This document shows, piece after piece, positions 57,779-64,000 of a stretch of 64,000 bases of DNA; within the stretch, counting starts at the first letter, position 1, and each line of letters starts with the position of its first letter. A program made the translations under genes and the position numbers. Below the pieces are notes generated by a model, which was not told where the DNA came from, ran no database searches, and worked only from the letters and a program-made list of their open reading frames with translations. Origin of the DNA: Adiantum capillus-veneris (Eukaryota > Streptophyta > Polypodiopsida > Polypodiales > Pteridaceae); NCBI GenBank assembly GCA_014529385.2, contig CM043966.1, forward strand, positions 96,286,587 through 96,350,586, in the 5' to 3' direction.

Positions 57779-58899
57779 CACGTGACACGTCCAGATCTAC
57801 GCACAATAGGTGGCTCAGGCTCAGCCACAACCTGTGGTTCCACTCTATCCTGTCCTTGCTCCTCTTGAGCCCTGACATTATGTCTTGCACGTGCAGGTCC
57901 ATCTTCTTGGAAGACAACTCTTCTAATCTCCTCAACCCTCTCTGGTTTAGAATGATATTTGGATTCATTAAAGTGAACATCATTGCTGCGGACAACCTTT
58001 CTGGATTCGGGATCCCGAAGTCTGTACCCCATCTCACCAGAATTACCATAGCCTAGAAAGATGCACTTTCTACTCTTTGGCTCAAGTTTGTTCCTAAATT
58101 CCTTTGGAACGTGAGTATATGCCTCACAGCCAAAGACTCTGAGATGCTTGTATGAGGGCATTTTGCCTGACCATGCCATCTCTGGCACTGAATCCTTCTG
58201 CAAAACCTTGCTAGGAGATCTATTTACAAGATGAACAGCTGTTGATACAGCTTCAGCCCAAAACCCATTTGGCAGCTGTGCATTAGACAACATACTTCTG
58301 ACCTTCTCTTGTATGGTCCTATTCATCCTCTCAGCAACACCATTTTGAGGAGGATTGTAAGGAGCAGTAAGTTCACCTTTTATACCTTTTGACTCACAAA
58401 AGTCCTGAAAGGCCTTTGAAACATACTCTCCACCATTGTCAGTGCGTAAGCATTTAAGCTTCTTTCCACTCTGATTCTCCACAAGTGTCATAAACGTTTT
58501 GAAAACACTAAACGCTTCATCCTTGTGCTTGAGAAAGTAAACCCATACTTTCCTCGAGTAATCATCTATAAATGTCATAAAGTAAGAAGCTCCCCCTAGA
58601 GATAGGTTAGGCATAGGTCCACACAAATCACTATGAACAAGTGCCAACTGTGTATCTCTTCTACTGCTTCTATGCTTATGTGGCTGTTGTGTTTGCTTAC
58701 CATACAGACAATGTTCACAGAATTCAAAATCATTAAATGAAAAGCCAGGCAAATAACCAGAACGAGACAAGATTTCCATTCCCTTCTTGGACATATGTCC
58801 TAACAGGCTATGCCACAAAGAAACATTCGGCTGCTCGGTTACATTGATTACATTTTTAGAGACATTTGATACATAAATCATGTAAAGTCCTCTAGACTT
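57779..58899 (-). pseudogene. copia integrase of the complete insertion
   Basis: Pre-integrase zinc-binding part (LWHSLLGHMSKKGMEILS, CEHCLYGK) followed by the DDE core with all three acidic residues in place: VHSDLCGPM, RTDNGGEYVSKAF and NGVAERMNRT. Then comes the GKQ-type C-terminal text RVFGCEAYTHVPKEFRNKL. The frame ends at a TGA at about 57779 where the next residues continue the polyprotein in the same frame ([14 protein letters not shown]), consistent with a CGA-to-TGA change. Confidence 0.94.
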
Positions 58900-58902
58900 T
58901 AC

Positions 58903-59265
58903 TCAATGTGCTACTGTCATAGAACCCTTGGATATCTTCCACATGTTTTGTCCAAAAATGGTGACGTAGCCAGCATCATCAAGTAAACCTGTGCTGATCA
59001 AGCTCTTTGTAATTGCGGGAACATGTCTCACATTCTTCAGCATGAAAGAAGAGCTATTCTCAAACTTCAATTGAACATCTCCAACACCTAAGATCTCACA
59101 TGTCTGCCCATTGCCTAGCCGAACATGATCTTTAGTGGGCACATAAGAGGTAAACCACTCCTTGTTTGGAGACACATGAAGTGATGCCCCTGAGTCTATA
59201 ATCCAGTCACTCAGTGCATTTCCATCAGATGCTGTAAGAAGAGCTAAGTCCATTGTATTCTTCAA
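58903..59265 (-). pseudogene. copia protease of the complete insertion
   Basis: Retropepsin with the intact motif DWIIDSGASLHVSPNKEWF and the ending NVRHVPAITKSLISTGLLDD. It is bounded by stop codons upstream (about 59268) and downstream (58902) that would interrupt the original polyprotein. Confidence 0.93.
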
Positions 59266-59336
59266 GAATTAGATGTCTCCTGACACTAGACTGTCATCCA
59301 CTACAACATTGTTTGTCACATTTATTTCTTGAATCT

Positions 59337-60143
59337 TCACTGAGGACTTGTTCTTCTCACCATGGTCTTTAGCTTTCTCTTTGCCTTTTTCTGCTTTCCA
59401 TTCTCTGCAGTCTTGTGACCCTTCTTGCCACAATGGTAGCATTCTATGTCACTCTTGCCTTTAGCACTGCGGGACTTGCTACGAGACTGATTCCTCTTTC
59501 CACCTTTATACTTTTCTTTGGTCCTTCCCCTGACAACTAAGGCTGTTCCTTTGGCTTTGTCCATTGTCTTTCTATTGGTTTCTTCAGTTAGTAGACTTCC
59601 TTCTACACCTGCTATGTTCAAACCATCTGGAGGTGCAGAATTACTCAAAGCTGTGTGAAAAGTGTCCCAACTTTCCGGCAATGTGATCAACAGGAACATA
59701 GCTCTAACAGGTTCATCAAACTTGACACCTTGAGCTGACAACAGACTGTAGATTGTGTTGAATTCATTCAGATGATTGGACATAGGTGTCCCTTCTTTCA
59801 TCTTCAAGTCAACAAGCTTCTTAAGCCAGTATACCTGTGAAGTTGCACTCTGCTTCTCATAAAGATCACTCAGCTTTAACCATGCTTGATAAGCCGACAT
59901 CTCGTCTGCTACATTGAAGTAAACGCTTTCTGCCAAAGTCAGCATAATGGTAGAAAGTGCCAATTCATCCATTTCGTTCCATTCATCTTCGTCCATATCT
60001 TCTGGTTTTATCACCTTGAGATTTATAGGTTTCATCTGCTTCTTTTGTACCAACACGTGCTAAATCTGCTTCTTCCACAATGGGAAATTGGTTCCATCCA
60101 GCTTCTTGATATTGTAAAGAGCAGTGTCCTGTGATCCAGCCAT
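59337..60143 (-). pseudogene. copia gag of the complete insertion
   Basis: ATG at 60143-60141 (MAGSQDTALYNIKKLDGTNF), then an in-frame TAG at about 60062-60060 where Gln is expected. The rest is open: STIMLTLAESVYFNVADEMS, VYWLKKLVDLKMKEGTPMSN and LLITLPESWDTFHTALSNS are UBN2-type gag. The knuckle reads CYHCGKKGHKTAEN: the final Cys is lost at a frameshift, which also cuts gag from protease. Confidence 0.92.
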
Positions 60144-61226
60144 AGCTACGCTTCACAGTGGTTTACTTTCCTGGGAAAAATTTGGCAGAGTTTTCCCTGT
60201 AAACTGACCTCTGAACCAATATCAACCTGTCAAATGAACCAAGAAAGCTTCAGATTCTGCATAAATTTCGGCAGAGTCTCCTTTGTAAAATGGCTCTGGT
60301 GTACTAAAAAACAGACCAAAAAACAGCTCAAAAAACACTGTCTCTCTGACACTGTAAGCTGCGGGTAAACCTGTCCTGCACCTGTACTGTCTCTCACTGT
60401 CCTGTCACTATCCTATAAGCATAGACTACGACAATGCCTCAACGGCAGTAAAGCAAAGATGCAATCCCAACTGTCTAACTCACAGTCAATACATCCTAGC
60501 TGCCTATCTAAGGGTGCTCGAGGGATCGCTCCAAGACCTGTATCACCGAAAGGATCTCAACATTCGAGAATCCCCCAGGTCAATAAAACCTCACTCGACC
60601 CTCAACAAAGGCTGTAGTAAATCTGACAGTACATAGACTCCCACAAAGTCATACATCCACAAATTTCCCACTATATGCTGTAACCACTGCGGCGGTTGTT
60701 TGCTGCGTGACTCACAGCCAACAAACCCTCAACAGACATACATCATCTCTGACAATACATCCCATGTGGAAGTACTTGCAATGTCAGGATGAAATTTGGA
60801 ATATCAAGCAACAAACACAAGCTACCTGATGAACTAGTGGATGTCGCCTACAATCTGTGTGTAGATGCGCCCGTGTCGTATGTGACACGCCTCCAAGAAC
60901 TGTGAGCCGTCCTTCGATGTGTAGACAGCCACAAATCAACACTCTGGGAGTGTCGATATCCTCAGCACCTACAGTCGTAGGCCGAAAACCCCAAATTTGC
61001 AAAATCGGATCTGCACCCGTCGAGACCACGTAGTCGAAAATGGCCTGCGCAGACCTTTGTCGAAGCCGAACGGTGGCCGAGATGACCTCAGAATGAAATT
61101 CTGACAACACCAAGTCCTTCGGGCTGTCCCACGAGATTTGGGGCCGTGTCTTCGCCTGTCGAATTTCACTCCAATCTGAGTTGGTGACTCTAGCCTCCTG
61201 CAGTGCTGCCCCGAGCCTCGATCTGA
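60144..61226 (-). other. Untranslated leader of the copia insertion
   Basis: 1.08 kb between primer site and gag ATG without a sizeable frame; presumably the leader with the packaging region. Confidence 0.6.
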
Positions 61227-61238
61227 GCTCTGATACCA
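61227..61238 (-). other. Primer-binding site, initiator tRNA-Met type
   Basis: Minus-strand TGGTATCAGAGC two bases inside the 5' LTR. Confidence 0.94.
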
Positions 61239-61240
61239 GT

Positions 61241-61432
61241 TGAAGGAGTACGAGCGGAAGTGCGACGCGAGAGAGAGTGCGAGAAGAAGAGCACGACGAT
61301 ATGGTGAACTCGCTCTACTGTAATGTGTAGAGCATAGTGAGTTCTTATTAGGGTTTTACAAAAGAATATGTGTACATACCTGGCGGCCTGCCCACTTACT
61401 TGGGAGACCACATTGGGCTTTATACCCCAACA
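61241..61432 (-). repeat. 5' LTR of the copia insertion
   Basis: 192 bp, same length as its partner, ending directly at the atatt target duplication. Confidence 0.95.
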
Positions 61433-63007
61433 ATATTTGTGTACTGAATTAGGTTTTCCTAAGGTATCATTATAACCTGACTCAGGTTATAGTGTCGGGG
61501 ATACTGTTTAATCTGGCATGGCTATGCTTTCCAAGCCTTAAAACACCTTGGTGACCCTACCTAAGGCAGTAAAGGGTCTCGACCTAGGATAAGGTCTCGA
61601 CTTTGGGTTGTTTGGCCGTGTAATCTTCTTCAAATACTGGTATGCTAAGGATATGGTTGCTGGATACGGTTGCTGGATATGGTTTGTATTGGCTTTTTGC
61701 TAAAGTTCTAAAGGTTTTTACATAAACTCGACGTCAGGTAAAAAATTCATGGCTTTTTCATATTTATGACATCGATAATGGATATATCTTTGTGTACTTC
61801 TTACTAAACAAGTTGGTTTCATTCGGCTCATTGATCTAGATCTTAAAAGCTTATTGTACCTGTCTTTTTGGACCGTGGCTTGTTATGGTACTGATATAGG
61901 GTTACGTTGTGGGGTGAATAAATAACTAGATGGTATTATGGGATCCTTGCTGGAAAGTGATGGCCTCTTAGCTAAATGTTTACTATCAAATTATCTTATA
62001 GACCTTGACTGAGCCATTATAAGGTCTCAACCTAGACATAGGATCACGACCCTGGGTTGATTAGTTGGGAAATTTCCTTCTGGTGAATCTCCTTTGCTGT
62101 ATGCTAATGAAACTGATCTTTTCCTGCCACTGACATTGCTTTATTCTAAACTCATTTGCTACCTAGGTCTCGACCTATGCTAACCTTACCTTGCTTAAAG
62201 CATGATAACGAGGTACATATTGATATAAGGATGAATCAAGTTTGAAGAAAACTTCCTTCGTAAACTAACTGATCTAGCTCAGGATAATACATTCTTAGCT
62301 GATGTGGTTTACATGTTGGAGAGTTTTTGGTACTGGATTTTTGGGATTCGTATATTTTCACATAAGCTCGACCTCGGGTATAAAACTCTTGGCCTTTCAT
62401 ATATATGACATAGACTCTGACGGGCTAGTCTTACTATACCCCTTAGGATAGATCTAAAAGCTATCTTGACCTAGTTTACTGGACCGAAACCGGTAAAGAT
62501 GCAGATATGGGGCTATTGTTCGGTATTGATTTGAAATTGGTAGAAATGTCTTGGGTTAGCAGTAATAGCTTAGCATAAGAGCTTCATGATTGTTGATGCA
62601 TACTTGCCACATGGATTGGAATAGTGACTCGTTGTAGTATGGTTATGGTCTCTTGGCTGGACTTCTTCCTGTTTCCAATACTAAAACTCCTAGGGCTTTC
62701 AATTTTTTGGTTTTTTTTGCATAACATTATGTCTGGAACATAGATAGGAGCTAGATCAGCTAGTGGCTAATAGAATTTCATTAAATAGGGTTTTGCTAGC
62801 TTTCTGACTTAGCATGTTACTATAGCATGTACAAATTACTTCAGGTATAATCATTGTACAGTTGTACTCTGTTTTTTTATGGAGTCCAGCCACTTGAGGT
62901 TGCTCAAAATTATGGCAATAACTGTCAGGGTTTCATATATATAAAAGAAATTTGCAAGAGAGTGTAATTCTTATAATGCAAAAAAATGATTTGTCTACTA
63001 TTATCAG
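61433..63007. other. Continuation of the diverged tandem-repeat region
   Basis: Begins with text homologous to 53682-53900, then a second repeat family: cataa.ctcgac.tc.ggtataaaa..cttggc.tttcatat.tatgacat occurs near 61719-61770 and 62358-62405, about 640 bases apart. No coding motif. Confidence 0.55.
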
Positions 63008-63208
63008 GTTATACCAAGATATAGGATGACTACTCGGATGAATACTATACTTGATCCGATCAAGAGAGCACAGATCTCAAAAAAGCTTAAGGCAGCTAGG
63101 ACTGAATATATAGCATCATTTGTGGCAAAGAACAAGGCATGGTTGAGGCAGAGAGCATATCTTAATCGAACCTGCAAGAATAAGGAAATAAATTATAAAG
63201 ATACTTAA
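63008..63208 (+). CDS. Possible last exon of an unknown gene
   Basis: After an acceptor-like ttatcag (63007) a phase-0 frame reads VIPRYRMTTRMNTILDPIKR, AQISKKLKAARTEYIASFVA and a basic end with stop at 63206-63208. It is open for 66 codons in AT-rich DNA, basic and of even composition, unlike the repeat-derived stretches nearby. No family is recognised. The candidate 5' partner is 52746-52814. Alternatively it is a chance frame. Confidence 0.3.
   Translation, partial: VIPRYRMTTRMNTILDPIKRAQISKKLKAARTEYIASFVAKNKAWLRQRAYLNRTCKNKEINYKDT

Positions 63209-64000
<792 letters not shown>

Larger units (their letters stand above)
54437..61432 (-). mobile_element. Complete Ty1/copia insertion with LTRs and target duplication
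   Basis: A 6996-bp minus-strand element. LTRs of 192 bp (54437-54628 and 61241-61432) open with tgaagg and close with ccaaca. Both sides carry the 5-bp duplication atatt (54432-54436, 61433-61437). The order on the minus strand is LTR, primer site, about 1.1 kb leader, gag, protease, integrase, RT, RNase H, polypurine tract, LTR. The RT is split by a 1448-bp insertion. Premature stops at about 60062, 59268, 58902 and 57779 and a frameshift near 59400 make it defective. Confidence 0.96.

Overview
The window is nuclear DNA from a land plant. The evidence is one well-preserved host gene with plant-type splicing (GT..AG introns), Ty1/copia and Ty3/gypsy-chromovirus retrotransposons primed by initiator tRNA-Met, LINE remnants, TTTAGGG-like runs, and very long GA/CT and CA microsatellites. 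The repeated KACGS..KQIH / VLDELPVR wording of the PPR remnant and the 12-kb TE-filled introns suggest a fern-like, large-genome, non-flowering plant; that placement is inference.

The main gene is STT3, the catalytic subunit of the ER oligosaccharyltransferase, on the + strand at 1296-32896. I could place 23 exons with consistent phases, giving an open frame of 786 codons. Exons 1-2 sit at 1296-1530, exons 3-6 at 13644-14398 and exons 7-23 at 26859-32896. Introns 2 (12.1 kb) and 6 (12.5 kb) carry almost all the transposons found inside the gene; the other introns are below about 1.5 kb. A decayed PPR gene lies upstream on the - strand (1-990).

Intron 2 holds a decayed Ty3/gypsy element (-), a duplicated copia leader followed by a copia protease/integrase remnant (+), and the 3' end of a LINE (+). 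Intron 6 holds a copia gag-protease fragment (-), a solo gypsy LTR, a copia gag fragment (+), a 134-bp tandem repeat, an LTR-bounded but internally deleted gypsy chromovirus (-) closely related to the intron 2 copy, and a second LINE 3' end with a TTTCA tail.

Downstream of STT3 (32.9-64 kb) the DNA is AT-rich and mostly repeat-derived: a 351-bp tandem duplication, a badly decayed copia element (37.3-40.3 kb), a possible aspartic-protease fragment (43.2 kb), a centromeric-histone-H3-like pseudogene with an internally repeated N-helix/helix-1 segment (46.2-46.8 kb) next to a long inverted-repeat (foldback) element, several short tandem arrays, a short LTR with a primer site (51.5 kb), and a complete copia insertion with 192-bp LTRs and 5-bp target duplications (54437-61432). 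That copia element is itself interrupted by a 1.45-kb insertion in its reverse transcriptase and sits inside a diverged ~760-bp tandem repeat. A speculative two-exon gene (52746 and 63008-63208) could bracket it.

I found no convincing new molecular system. The most unusual items are the CENH3-like repeated pseudogene, the neighbouring foldback, and an essential ER gene carrying two related antisense chromoviruses in its two giant introns.
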